From: Rhizoclosmatium globosum
Taxonomy: Eukaryota > Chytridiomycota > Chytridiomycetes > Chytridiales > Chytriomycetaceae
NCBI GenBank assembly: GCA_002104985.1
Contig: MCGO01000024.1
Coordinates: 248,001 to 312,000 of the forward strand
DNA: 64,000 nucleotides
Reading direction: 5' to 3'
How positions within the stretch are numbered: the stretch's first letter is position 1; every line of letters starts with the position of its first letter. The notes below the pieces were generated by a model. That model saw only the letters and a program-made list of their open reading frames with translations. It did not search any database and was not told where the DNA came from. Below, piece after piece: positions 21,222 through 33,522 of the stretch. The translations under genes were made by a program, and so were the position numbers.

Positions 21222-22901
21222 ATGCCACCGGACTTGAAGAAGAGAGCGCTTTTAGTGAAGCGCTATATTACTATGGCGTCGTCATGTCTGTGTATGGCAG
21301 CAGGTAAATGGCGGCATTATAGGTTGATTACTCAAACAATCCGAAGCCGGCTCGCTATTCAGCTTCTCTGTCATATCCGGCGATATCAAAAAGCAACTTT
21401 CGTATACAGCATCAGACTTGTCTTTAGTTTCGGGAATCGGGAACTCATCGATATATATTGTGAGGTTCAAGGGTGTGATTATGCAAATTGGGTGCGTGCT
21501 AACACAAAACCATAGTCATGCCTCCTCATTGGGCCGCTGTATGATTATATTGGAGCTAATTGGACGATGCTATGTGGAGTCATACTATACAGCTTCGGAT
21601 ATGCTTTGATGTATTTGGCGTATATTGGGAAAATAAGTGGTTCGGCGGGTTGGATGGCAGTTTACTACTTCATTGTCGGAATGGGAAGTACCTGTGGCTA
21701 TATTGCTGGGATTGCTATCAACGTCAAGAATTTTGGTGCAACTTCCTACCTTGGAATGGTCATTGGAATCTTGTTGCTGTTTTATGGACTCTCAGGGACA
21801 ATTTACTCTCAAGTATATCATGGATTATTTCTTGGAAACACTAGTGGATTCCTTCTCTTTCTGGCTGTGAGCGTCGCTGTTGTTAATATGATTAGCACGT
21901 TTACTTTCTTTGAGGCGCCAGTTCCAGTGCTAGTGCCAGAAGCTATCGTGGTGGAAGAAAGGCCGTCTACTGAAACCTTAACAGAAGTGATTCGAGATAT
22001 GGAAGTTGTTGAGGATGTTAGGGATATGTCGATGCAGGGTAGCCTCCAACGTCGGAGGTGTTCAAACTCTACTATCACATCTGGCGCAGACTCGTTTTTG
22101 AAAGTAACTGGGCGGTCTGCTGGAGGCGTTGGAGGTACTGTTCGGAGCAGAAGAGCAACCTCTCAAACAGAAGTATCACTGTCGCCTGTTCAAATCCTCA
22201 AGACACCCATCTTTTGGATATTCTCTTGCGGTTATATCTTCATGCAGGTTAGGTTGTGCTTTGTTTTTTGAAAGTTCTAAGTTCAAGAAGCAGGGCCTCA
22301 CGTATATCTCTAACTTTCTCTTGATTCTTCAAGCAGCAAGAGGTGCAGATGCCTCAGCTTCCGATGTTGCATATCAAAATGCGACGCACATGACTATTAT
22401 CTCCGTCTTCCAATCGCTTGGAAGGTTGTTTTTTGCTGTGGGTCTTGACTGGTTGCCACCAATCAATCAATGGAAAACGGACAGATCAGCACTCTTTCTT
22501 GTAACTCAAGTTCTTGTTCTCCTACCAAGTATTATTCTGGCGTGTGGAGCTACTTCTGACGCGTGGTTCTATTTTTCATCTATCTGTATTGGTTTTGGAT
22601 TTGGTGGAGGTGGTGCTTGCTTTCCTGTCCTTACGAAAGACTACTTTGGAACAAAATTCTATGTGAGTTATCTCTTTTCTGATATTATCTAAATATGGCG
22701 AAGGGAACGGCCTGTGGTTTCGTCATGGCCGCCGTTCCTCTTGGAGTTCTCTTGAGTAACCAAGTGTTTGGGCTCTTTTATGATAAAAAAGCTGATTCCG
22801 CGGGTAATTGCTATAGCAGCGAATGTTACTCCAAAGCCTTTGGAGTGTTGAGTGGAATAGAATGTATAGCACTTGTGGCGTGCATTACACTCCTGGTCTG
22901 A
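21222..22901 (+). CDS. MFS transporter, nodulin-like/MCH1-type (paralogue 2)
   Basis: Start ATG 21222 (MPPDLKKRALLVKRYITMAS); first intron 21304-21346, then GSLFSFSVISGDIKKQLSYT, a second intron after SSIYI, LLIGPLYDYIGANWTMLCGV, MGSTCGYIAGIAINVKNFGA, MVIGILLLFYGLSGTIYSQV, a charged central loop, SPVQILKTPIFWIFSCGYIF, intron, QGLTYISNFLLIL, SICIGFGFGGGGACFPVLTK, intron, CGFVMAAVPLGVLLSNQVFG and an end at 22899-22901. Twelve membrane segments; about 500 residues. The central loop is shorter and less Ser-rich than in paralogue 1. No frameshift is needed. Substrate unknown. It is transcribed away from the GPI-protein gene at 20939, with a 282-bp divergent promoter. Confidence 0.78.
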
Positions 22902-22985
22902 GAAACAAGAAGAATTGATTCACTCATTATTAGCATTAAACAAATATAGACTTTATTAAACTATCTGAAAAAGAGTGCAAGAATC

Positions 22986-24755
22986 ATGACTTCGCCATCT
23001 CGCCGCCGTCCATCGTCGACAACATCGCTCGTGTCAACCCTGGCGCTGTGTGTTATCACAGCCGCACTGTCAGCGTTCACGTTCGGCTTCCACCTCGGCG
23101 AAGTCAACCAGCCACGAGACGCGATGGTGAGTGCTCAGTCCAGTTTGAAGTTGAAGTTGACGCAATGAACCGCAGAGCAACTGTCCGGCCGGCTACGCAT
23201 CGACCTCGTCCGGGTCTCTTCCAGACTGTATTCCAATGGACGACTGGGCGTGGGGCACCTTTGTCTCCGTCTTTCTGTTGGTGAGTTGTGAGTTGGTGTG
23301 CGTGGCTGTTCGGTGGCGCCGACTGCCCGCGTCTCTTACTCGAACTTAATCTTTAATTAAAAGGGCGGAACGATTGGCGGGCTCTCTGGTGGATCCCTGG
23401 TCACGAGTCTGGGCAGACGCAGAGTGCTCTTCCTCAACAACATCCCTTCCTGCTGTCCTCCTTCCTTCTGTCTACGAGCAGCTCGGCGACGGGACTGTAC
23501 TTTGGTCGTTTTGTGGCCGGTTTGGCTGCTGGATTGGGAACTGTTGCTGTGCCATTGTACATTGCTGAGGTTGCACCTGTTAGCATCAGAGGACAGCTTG
23601 GGGCTGTTAACCAGTTGGCCATTGTCATTGGAATTCTATTTTCGCAGAGGTAATGCATGGAAGTTGGCTCATGAAAGTGTCTTATTCGTCCTGCACAGCA
23701 TTGGAATCCCACTCAGCACTCGTGAAAATTGGCGTACTCTATTTGCGTGGGGTGCAGCTTCACCATTGATCCAGTGCGCCTTGCTTCCTTTTTGTGTGGA
23801 AAGCCCAAGGTGACGTTCGTGAATAGCTCATACAATGCTAACCAACGCGTATGACAATAGATGGTTACATGCAAATGGCTTGATGGCAGATGCACGCAAA
23901 GCTCTCTTTAAACTCAGATCTGAATCCGGTGCAACCGAATCGCAAATCGACGAAGAGTTCGAGTCTCTTGTGAACTCAAGTGGTGATTCTGGTTCCAGAC
24001 GCCAACAAGATGATGAATCTGGCTTACTTGATAACAGAGAGTCTGCACCTCTAACTACTGGAAGCAACCCAAGAACTGTTACAATCTCGGACCTTTTCAC
24101 TGTGCCTTCCTTGCGAAAGCCACTTATTGCTTGTATTGGAATTCAAATCACCCAACAGTTCTCTGGAATCAATGCAGCCACTTTTATTCCACCACAATCT
24201 TCAATCAATCCTACTCTCCCGAAGTTGCCATCCAGCTTTCTCTTTTGGTCTCTCTCATCAACGTGATCATGACTATCGTGTCGATGGCTCTGATTGAAAA
24301 ACTGGGTCGTAAAACGTTGCTTCTGACAAGTGAACTTGGTATGATGGGAACGTCCTTCTTGATTTACCTCGCTGTCAAAATTGGCTTGCCACCATCCATT
24401 ATTGTTATTGCTTTGATGGGCTTTGTTGGATTCTTTGGAGTCGGACTTGGTGCCATCACTTGGCTTATTCTTCCAGAGTTGATTCCTGGGTATGCCGTTA
24501 ATGCTGCTGTATCTGTGTGTTCTGGAACAAACTGGGGTGCAAGTTGGACTGTTGCCTTTTTCCTCCCGCCGTCATTGGATATCGTGAGTCAGTCTAAAGT
24601 TAGTTTCGCGTTTTCTAACGACTAAATTAGTTGGTTATGACGTCTTTCTAGTGTTTGGCGTTTTGCTTGCAGGGTTTGCGTCATTCACCAACACTTACGT
24701 TCCAGAGACTAAGGGGTTGACTCCGGAAGAAGTTGCTCGCATTAATCACTTCTAA
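22986..24755 (+). CDS. Sugar-porter family (SLC2/GLUT-like) MFS transporter
   Basis: ATG 22986 (MTSPSRRRPSSTTS) is followed by TM1 and a short extracellular loop, an intron with GTGAGT at 23127, and sugar-porter signatures: GGSLVTSLGRRRVLFLNN (GRR motif), GRFVAGLAAGLGTVAVPLYI, EVAPVSIRGQLGAVNQL, the PESPRWL-type motif split by an intron (CVESPR / WLHANG), the QQFSGINAATF substrate motif, IEKLGRKTLLL, and near the C-terminus VPETKGLTPEEV. Two frame breaks (CCC at 23444-23446, T run at 24182-24185) are each corrected by one base. Plasma-membrane hexose uptake is the likely role. The central loop between TM6 and TM7 is unusually long and acidic (RRQQDDESGLLDNRES). Stop TAA at 24753-24755. Confidence 0.85.
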
Positions 24756-24935
24756 ATTCCTATCCTCTTCTGATTTTGAACACAGGTTATATAAATATTG
24801 TCCATAAATCTGTTTGGTGGTGGGAATCTTAACCTTCGCTTTTTTTGGCCAGATTGAAACTCCGATGTCAAACTGAATGTAAGAAAACCGGCGGTATTTT
24901 GTGTTTTGAAACAAATTATCTTCCAAACCCACGTT

Positions 24936-27424
24936 ATGTTCATGAAGTCGAGCGTGGTACTACTTAGTACATTTGCCTGTGTAGTTTCTGCACTTGGATC
25001 CATTTTCTGGGCCTCTGAACCTGTTTATGGGGGTCAAACTCTCTTCTGACTGGAGGTCCATGGACGAGCAAATCAAATTGAGTCTACAAGTGCAGGTCTT
25101 GTCTGATTCTCTTCCAATTAACGCTGGTCCGGTTTTCTCCCAGCCTTTAATCTCTGCCACGAACTATTCTCTCACCTATGTGATTCCATCGTCTCTTTCT
25201 CCCGGCGTGTATCGTACCGTCTGGTAAACTCTGATAACTCTCCCTTCACTGACTGGAAGCTTCTGAATGCTCCTAAGGTAATTTGGTATTTCTGTACCTC
25301 CTATACATACGTTGACATTTTTGACAGGTCTGGTTTGTTCAAGGAGACTTGACGAAAACAGCGTCCCAAGGAGGATGGATTGGAGTTTACGGAACTTCAT
25401 TGTTGATTCCAAATGATCCCACGTCTCTCCCGCCTTCTGCGAACCTAGTTTCAGTGGCGAACGCAACTGTTAGCTTCAACCTTGGAGTCAGCCTTCAAAA
25501 GCGTGGTAACGCGTGGGTTCAGTATTTTGAGGTTCCAGCTTACATTCCAGTGGGAGAATACTTCCTCTCTGTTCATAATGGAGCCGGAGGACCGACCGCG
25601 TGGGTGCAATATCGCTCTGAAATTGGACCACAAATTTTGAATACCATTGTTGTGCAAGCCTCACCTTACTCTCTTTGGCCAAGTACAGTATTCGATGTGA
25701 CCAAATCGACTGGTACAAACTTGGCAACCAAGTTGACCAACACCTTGAATTCATTGAAAACCAATAAGGGAGGAATCCTTTACTTTCCTACTGGAAATTA
25801 CTTCTTCAATCTCCCTTCACACTCCCACCAAACACGATTCTTCGTGGAGATGGAACCGACAAAACGTTCTTCAGCTACAACTCAACAAGTTACGGCTCAT
25901 TCATCACGGGAACTGTATTTGGTGTGGAAAACGTGACCCTCTCGGCAACAATCACAAACCCCAAAAACAGTTGCGGCTGCATCCTCATCTCAAAGTCCAA
26001 AACCAAGAGTGACGTGTCTTGGGTGAAGAACACAAACTTATACTGCCCAGATCCAAATGGCATTCCCAGTGCAACGCGTTCTTGCAATGTTCGGGATACA
26101 ATCATCAAATCAGCATTGACCAGTCTGAACGCATGGTCATTGAAAACGTCAAGTTCGATGACTGTGATAACTGTGTCGGAATCACTGGGAACTCAAACTA
26201 CACACGAATCACGAACGGGAATATGACGTTCCGTACGCAGAATGTGGTGATTCGGTGTGGAATGAATCATGTCACGGAGAATCTTGAGCGTTTGTATTTG
26301 GGCGATCATGTTGCGAATGGGTTTGGAGCAACTGCAGGGGTTCAGCCTGGGTTCTTGATTGGAGAGTATTGTCCTACTTCGATGACGCGGGACGTTTATT
26401 ATGGAATAGCACGAGCAAAGGACAGAAGGGAGTCTGGAATGACGATACGGTCGCGGATGGTGAGTTTGTCAGTCCTGACATCGTTTAGTAAACATCATTT
26501 TTGGTACAGGCAAAGAGGGTGGTACTATGGAGGTGTCGCTAGTGTCGCTGGAAATGTAACTACCTTGTCATCGCCGTTACGATGGGCAAACTTTAGTGCT
26601 ATGAATGCCGTCATTATCACACCAACATTTGACTTTTCCTGTTGACTGGATCTATTGTAATGGTTGTTGGTGGAAAGGAATGGGTCAATACCGATTCTTG
26701 GCTGGTGTCATCACAGATTACAGCACCTGGTCCATCTCATTGAGCAGTCCTTGGGATGTTGAGCCAGACTCCACTTCTACTATCACTATCACGAAAATGA
26801 AGGGACGCATTCTCGGCATTGGCAACAACTTTGGCTCAGAGGGAATCCATATGTGGTCCTGGTTCGCTTCCGCGGATGTTATTTACGCGGAGAACACATT
26901 TGGAGCGAATTTCACTGACTATACCCAAACGTATCATCTCGATTGGCAGATGCCTCCGGTACTCCAACCCAACTTTCGTTCACGGGAGGATTCAGATACC
27001 CAAACGCGGCTACTGATCCTAACCTGTTTGCTGGATACCATAGCGGTGTTTGGTACAATCAAGTGCTGGGAAACACTGTCGCTGCAAATACTGCAGGGCT
27101 TGGGATTTTGTGGTTGACAAGCGGAATGCCATCTAAACCAGGCGTGCAATGGAGTGGAGAAGTGTGTTTTGGAAGTGTCATTCGTGGCAACACGAATCCG
27201 GCCAACGCAACGTTCCAACTCAGTTTTGCGGATTATACTGGTGCGCTTGTTGTTGAGGAAACACCAATGTCACCTCCGTTCAGCTGAGCAAAAACAAGAA
27301 CTATATTCTGTTTCGCAATAACGTGTGGGCCAAAAATCAGAATTTTGCTGAGTGTACCAACGGAGCTTGGACTAATCTGACTGTCGCAGGAACTCAATGT
27401 GGAAATTTGATCACTATCGTTTAA
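24936..27424 (+). CDS. Secreted right-handed beta-helix (pectate-lyase-superfamily) protein
   Basis: The start MFMKSSVVLLSTFACVVSAL is a signal peptide. An N-terminal beta-sandwich region (TGGPWTSK, SPGVYRTV, APK | intron | VWFVQGDLT, WIGVYGTSLL, VGEYFLSVHNGAG) leads to the domain that opens TVFDVTKSTGTNLATKLTNT and GGILYFPTGNY, the typical start of the pectate-lyase-3/polygalacturonase-like beta-helix. Later repeats include FGVENVTLSATITN, ERMVIENVKFDDCDNC, TFRTQNVVIRCG and GNNFGSEGIHMWSW. The catalytic residues of a known lyase family cannot be assigned. The gene has several introns and at least three single-base breaks (near 25046, 25850 and 26640). Length about 780 residues. It probably acts on polysaccharides outside the cell. 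Confidence 0.65.
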
Positions 27425-27478
27425 TATTTTTTGTTTTATTTGAGTTTTTGAGGCGAAGAATACCCTTTCTACTGAAAC

Positions 27479-28912
27479 TTAACGCTTCTTGACGATTTGA
27501 ATACATCTTCGTCATCAACGACATGACTCAAACTAAAAGCAGTTCAGTATGGACACAAGAATCATCATGAAATAAGATGACTCACCCAACTCTCTGAGGA
27601 CTGTGTTTCGTTGAAGTACCCCACAACAGCGCATAACTGAATTCGTCAACCAAACTCTTGTGAATTCCCTTACACACATCCAACACAGTTGTTCCACTCT
27701 TGACAATCAACCCTCCCTCGAAATCGGGATACTCTCCTCGACGTTTCGTGTATACTCGAATCAGATCCAAGTTCTTCCAAAGGTATTCGATAATGTAGTC
27801 CATATTCAGGTCTCCTTCACAAGAGATCACGACAGTGTATGGCTGGAGTATGAAACCGGGTAAGGGAACGTATAGACAGAGGATGGGATGAAATATACCT
27901 GTCGCGCCAATTTATCAACTTCCTCCAACGAAATGGCATCGATTTTGTTGTAACAGTAAACGCAGCGAATGTACTTTCGGTTTCCGAGGACAACGTCAAT
28001 GAAATCGTCGACTGTGTGATCATCACGGATCAATACTTCGGCGTTGTGAATTTTGTATGATTGGAGGATCTGAAGGAAACGATGTGTAAGGATAATGAGA
28101 AGGACAGAAATGGTACGAACTTGTTGGACCAGTTTTTCATTCAGGTGAGTCAATTTACAGGTTGCTGTAATGAAATACCTCCTCCTTTTTTGACCTTGAA
28201 GTAAATGTTTGGTTTGTCTCTGTTGATACGGATTCCGACTGTATTCACGTATTTAGGTTGTTGATATGGTCGACTTCCGAACGAATTCAACGCACCTGAC
28301 TCCAATTCAATTTCCAAAAGCTCTCTCTGTCTAGGACCCTTTGTTGCGTCCAACATCATGAGAATCAAATCTGCAGTCTTCGCGACAGCAATGACCTGTC
28401 GACCACGACCTTTTCCCTGGGAAGCTCCTTCAATAATTCCCGGCAAATCCAGCAACTGAATCGCAGCTCCATTATGATAAATCTTTCCCGGATACACGTC
28501 AACGTTGTGAATTCATATGCAGCAACCTAAACGCATGCTGATCATCAGCTCTTTCCGTAAACCCTCCCAAGATGCATCACCTCAGATGTTGTTCCAGTCA
28601 CTTTCGACAAGAAGGTAGACTTTCCGACAGATGGGAATCCAATCAAAGCGACACGGGCGTCTCCAGAACGAACCACATCAATCCTGGACCTTTTGGGCCT
28701 CCCTTTGCTGTTGGTTCCAAGAGCATTGTTCTGTACTTTGCAAGTTTCGCTTTCAAGAGACCCAAGTGGTATTCGGTGGCCTTGTTCTTTTGAGTCTGTG
28801 GGTAGGATGGTGGTAGGTTGGTATTGATGTATGTTGGTGATGGCAATTAGGATTCAATAGTTACTCTGGCCATTTCCAGCTCAATGTCTGCGATTTTCTC
28901 TAGGATACCCAT
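27479..28912 (-). CDS. DRG1: DRG1/Rbg1-type developmentally regulated GTP-binding protein
   Basis: Start [20 protein letters not shown] at 28912 and [18 protein letters not shown] match the DRG N-terminus. G1 is [17 protein letters not shown], the switch region has [10 protein letters not shown]3 is [20 protein letters not shown], and G4 is NKID ([12 protein letters not shown]). The S5D2L-like insert and the C-terminal TGS domain ([56 protein letters not shown]) are intact. Restoring one T at 27502 gives the standard ending DVIQIVKKR. DRG1 GTPases associate with ribosomes through a DFRP partner and aid translation. Introns are short. The start codon lies 92 bp from that of the divergent rhodanese gene. 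Confidence 0.92.
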
Positions 28913-29004
28913 TGTGTGGAAGGAAGGAGAGAGGGAGTTGGGATCTGGGGTGTGAGTGTGTTGGTGTTGTGTGTTGGATTGGTGTTTGAAAAAAGAAGTG
29001 AAAA

Positions 29005-29774
29005 TGAACGCAGCTCGAACTGTTCTCCGTCGCGGGTTTTCCTCTTCTTCGGTAACGTTTTTGATTGTTGCGACACTAGGGCCTCGTGGGGGGAGGGAGT
29101 GCTAGCTGGAGTTGGCGAACTGAACAGGGTTTAACATTAACAGATTGGACGCTCGCTCTACACGGACCACATTGCGCACGTGAAGCCAACTGTGTCTGCC
29201 CTGACACCCGAGGCGCTTGCTGTCATTCTTCGCGAGGATCCACACAGACTCGAAGGCGTGCGCGACTCGTTCCACCTTTTCGACATCAGGTAGGCTACCA
29301 TCGCGGCGATTCGAGTGCGGCTGGACGGAGGACAACGATGGTTGCTGTGTGCGCGTGGATGTGAAAGGGGAGGCGATGGCATGGCGCAGATGGAGTTGAT
29401 TGGAGTGGATCGCTGGGACAGAGAGATCGTGAGAGCTAATGGTTGTTGTTCGCAGAGAGCCATATGAATGGAACGAGGAGAGACTCCCATACGCCAAATA
29501 CACTGGACGTGGATACCTTGAGAAGCTTGTGGTATGTGTTTCTCCAAAGCTGGTTGTTGGATTCTTATGAAGGGTTGTTTTGGCAGGACTCCCAAGTTAC
29601 CAACCCAAGCGATGATATCCTGCTGTACTGCAGCAACGGCAACCGTTCTTTGCTCTCTGCCGAACAGTTGCAGCAAATGGGTACAAAAACGTCAAGTACC
29701 TTGCTGGAGGAATCAGTGCATGGAAGAATGCAAAGTTGGAGGTGAAGAGAAACCCAAAGGTTGGAGACTACTAA
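29005..29774 (+). CDS. Mitochondrial rhodanese-domain protein
   Basis: ATG 29005 encodes a short basic presequence (MNAARTVLRRGFSSSS) ending at a GTAACG intron; exon 2 begins IGRSLYTDHIAHVKPTVSAL. The rhodanese domain contains HLFDIREPYEWNEERL, YAKYTGRGYLEKL and the active-site loop LLYCSNGNRS (C-x4-R type), then LAGGISAWKN and the end NPKVGDY. A single missing T at 29682 explains a frameshift at QQMG. Sulfurtransferases of this type move sulfane sulfur to acceptors in mitochondria. The end TAA is at 29772-29774. It shares a 92-bp divergent promoter with DRG1, an arrangement suggesting co-expression only weakly. Confidence 0.8.
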
Positions 29775-29969
29775 GCCCTGCGTCGTGTTTTGTATCTTTC
29801 CATGAAAGGATGATAAACTTTTACCTTTTATTGTTTTTTTTCAAGGGTCTGGAGCCCATCTCGTCCTTGCTGTACACCCATCTCTCAGGCCAGCTTCGTC
29901 CCTTTTCAGCCACTGCCACACCCTCCACCAGTGCACAAGAAGCCAGAACGTGCATCCACCAGTTCGCCA

Positions 29970-32900
29970 ATGAAGGACAAGAGCGTAGAAGGGCACGGAA
30001 CCTGTGAGATTCGGCACCAACAACCGCCGCTGCCGCCCTCGCCGCCAAACGAAGACACTCGCTCGCCATCGCCATCGCCACCACAAACTGCCTCAGCCCT
30101 GCTTCCAACAGCAACGCCGCGGTCGCGGTCGCCGTCGCCGCTTCTCGAGCCCAGCAACACTTCATCGGCATCGGCCACGGCCACGGCCACGGCGTCGAAG
30201 GGCGAGCTCCTGCGCCGCCTTTCGCGCGGAACAACAATGATCAAATTCCCAAACAAACTGGCGCGACGGCCCGAAGAGCGCCGCGTCCGTCTGGTTGGCC
30301 TGCAGAACTTGGACGACAACATGCTCGATCCCTCAGACACTCTGGATGCCGCTTCGTCTGCCTCTGCGGAATCAAACTTGGGTGCTGTTGTCGGTGTTGG
30401 CTGGGAATCAAAGAACGGAAAGAAGGTTTGTGTTGAACTGACTGCTGCGATTCCTTGAACTCCAAGATACTAAAACTCAATCCAGCAAACTTTCATGCGA
30501 TCCGTGAAATTAGACTTGGTCAGAATACGAAAGCGTTTGAACTGCATGGAAAGAATCCAGATGTTGAAGAACGCGCATTCAGTATTATTTATGTTGCTGA
30601 AGGGAAATACAAGATGCTGAATCTAGGTAAATGGCCTTCCTTAGTCATTATTCTACTGGTGCCTAACTGATTCTTCCCAAAAAAGTGGCTCCTTCAAAGG
30701 AAGAATGTGCTCTCTGGGTCGCTGGACTCCACATGCTTCTTGCCAACATGTCTGTCATTGTTGATACCCCAGCCACTCCTCTCATGTCGAATCCAATTCC
30801 CGAATCAATGCATTCTTGGCTTCATCGAATGTGGAATGATGCTGATCCTTCTCAGTCTGGAAAGTTGGGGCTGGATAGTGTCACAGCCCTCATGGGACGC
30901 CTGAATGTGCGACTCAGTAAATTAGAAGTCAAGAGTGCCTTGAAGGTATGTTCCCCTCAAATGAACGTGTGATACTAAAAGGCGCATCAAGAATTCTGGA
31001 ATCACAAAACACAGCTTCTTGGTGTTTGAAGACTTTGAACGATTGTATCGCACGTTAAGATTTCGACCGGAAATTGGAGAGCTGTTTTCAAGTTTAGCGA
31101 AAATAGATCCATCTGGTTTGACCTACGAAGAATTTGAGCATTTTATGATACACACCCAAAAGGTATGTCTCTTGTCTTGAAATAATTACATCATAATAAT
31201 GCTTGCACTTCATCTAGAACAAGGACATTTCCCGTTCCAGATGTCTCGATATTTATAAAAAGTATTTAGGAACATCACATCCATCAAATCGTTCCTCCTC
31301 AGATACACAAACACATATTTTATCACTTATGGACATGGACCACTTTTCTGCATTCTTACTATCAGCAAATAACCCTGTTTTCCGCAAGAGCAACGCCACA
31401 TCTGTGTATCATGACATGACTCGGCCGCTCACGGACTACATCATCAATTCAAGTCATAACACGTATTTATTGGGAGATCAGTTGGCGGGCGAGTGCAGTG
31501 TTGAAGGATACATTCGTGCTTTACAAAGGGGTTGTCGGTGTATAGAATGCAAGTTTCCACTCAATGGCGTAAATGATCAATTAACATCTTTATTAGTGGA
31601 CTGCTTTGATGGTCCGAATGGGCAACCGTCAATTTACCACAAGAATAGTTTGACGAACAGGATTTTGTTTCGAGACGTTGTGGACGTTATTTCAAGATAT
31701 GCGTTTGTTGCGTCGTCGTATCCACTGATTCTGAGTTTGGAAACACATTGTTCGGTGGAACAGCAGGCTGTTATGGCGCGGATACTGGTGGAAGTGCTGG
31801 GAGATGCTCTTGTTTGTGAGCCGATATCGTCATCAGGGAAATCCCACCGTCTTCCATCTCCGGCAGAACTGATGGGCAGGATATTGGTCAAGGTTTGTGC
31901 TATTTATTCAAAAGGGCCTTACCAAACAATTTATGGCTTTCCAGGGAAAAGTCAAACCAATGAGTCCAGACTTTGTTCGAATGATGTCTTCAGACGAGAT
32001 TGACGACGAATCCGAAGATGACGTGACTAGCTCTGGAATCAATTCTTCCATATCTTCAGCGACTGGATCACCAGGACGGAGCGTGTTTTACTCAACAGCG
32101 GAAGTCACGCCGTTGCAGTTGGACGATCCTTCCACACACCCTCCTCCTGTTTTTGATCCTGTCAGGAGAATAGGGTCGGAAGAGTCCTTTGTGGCGCGTT
32201 TCGTCAGCTTTGAGTTTGTCAATGTCGAATAGCGTTGGAACTGCTGCAATGGCAGTTTCAAGTGATGCGTTGGAGGTCCAATGAAACGCGTTGGGCTGAA
32301 GAAAATTGCAAGCGTGAATGGGAGAATGGCTGAGCGGCGGCTATCAAAAAGCGATACATTGTAGAAAAAGTTTGATGGATTTGGTTGTTTACTGTAAGGC
32401 TGTGAGGTTTACGGGGATTGAAATGCTAGGTGAGTTTTGATGTTTTCCCCTTGAAAAATACTGATGAAGAATGTTAGAATCTATGAAGTATGATGAAATG
32501 GTGTCCATTACGGAAACAAAGTTTCTTTCCTTGCTATCCAAACCCCATCCTTCTTCATCTACACCACGTCTCCCACACTTCGATCCCCACTCTCTGGATC
32601 CCCCCACTTTCCCGCCGTTCTACATTCCAATCACTTGCACACACTCCACCCACTCCTGAGTCCCTCCTCTGGATAAACCACCATTCCACCCACCTCTCAA
32701 GAATATACCCAGCCCCCTTCCGCATATCTTCATCAAACCTCGAAAACCCTGCCTCTTCTGGTCAACAGGTGTTCAAATGGTCGCTATGAACTACCAAACC
32801 TTTGATCGCGGGTTACAAGTCAATTCAGCCATGTTCCGGGGGAACGGCGGATGTGGATATCTCGTCAAGTCTGGCTAAGGGAGTGGAAGTGGAGAGTTGT

Positions 32901-33460
32901 GGATGGAGAGTGGAGGTTTTTTGGGGGCCTGGAAGGGGAGGAAGGGCGGGTGATGACGTTGCAGGTTCGTGTTATTAGTGGACAGCAGTTGCCTGGAACG
33001 AAGGATGGTGGTGGGGCTGCGGGGAGACTTATACATTCGCCGCCGTGGGTCGAGATTGAGGTTGTAGGAAGTGAAGCGGATTGTATGAGGTATAAAACGA
33101 AGCCGAGTAGTAGTGGAGGTGAGTTCATTTTTTCTAGAATTGGGTGGTCTCTGAGTCTTGGTACGCTTTAAGGTTTCAATGCGATTTGGAAGGAGGAATT
33201 TCGGTTCCAAGTTCTTGATCCTGGACTTGCCGTGCTTCGGTTCTGTGTTATTTCAAGTGAAAATAGGCTGACGAATGAAGTGATTGGGCGGTATTCTATT
33301 GCCTTGGATAATTTAGAACTGGGTGAGTGTTTCGAACAAGAAGTGTGCCAAAAATTCGGACTAATTTGGTTGTGCAGGATACCGTCATGTACCCTTGCTG
33401 AATCGAAATGGGGAAGTGATTCCCTTCTCCACCTTGTTTTTGCATCTGTCTATGATGTAA
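29970..33460 (+). CDS. Phosphoinositide-specific phospholipase C (PH-EF-X-Y-C2, delta-like)
   Basis: The chosen start is ATG 29970 (MKDKSVEGHGTC); no in-frame ATG lies further upstream. A Pro/Ser/Arg-rich head precedes a PH domain (RRLSRGTTMIKFPN ... APSKEECALWVAGLHMLLAN), an EF-hand region (WNDADPSQSGKLGLDSVTAL) and the X box: NSSHNTYLLGDQL (first catalytic His), CIE and VDCFDG (metal ligands), PSIYHKNSLTNRILF (second His). After an acidic Ser-rich X-Y linker, the Y box shows YCKAVRFTG, HLSRIYPAPFRISSSN, VAMNYQTFDRGLQ and GNGGCGYLVK, then a C2 domain (LQVRVISGQQLPGTKD ... SSENRLTNEVIGRYSIALDN). It hydrolyses PIP2 to IP3 and diacylglycerol at the plasma membrane. Introns are many and short; one is GC-AG. 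A few frame breaks occur between 32220 and 32870. Confidence 0.85.
31549..31596 (+). other. Probable GC-AG intron inside the PLC X box
   Basis: The donor GCAAGT and acceptor TTAG bound a 48-bp insert with no stop that sits between CIE and the DCFDG metal-binding motif. Removing it creates IELDCFDG, the family consensus (I/V)ELDCWDG, and joins the codon as T + TG. Left in, it would insert 16 residues into the active site. Confidence 0.7.
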
Positions 33461-33522
33461 TATCGGAATGTAAATAAAACCGATGCGTTGTTGTGGTGGG
33501 AAACCAATCCAGCAAACAAAAG

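Noticed and set aside
29821..30237. Minus-strand Ala/Arg-rich frame
   Set aside because: Shadow of the Pro/Ser/Arg-rich N-terminus of PLC; GC-rich low complexity on one strand.
31549..31596. A 16-residue loop insertion in the PLC active site
   Set aside because: GC-AG intron boundaries with exact recovery of the family motif explain it better.
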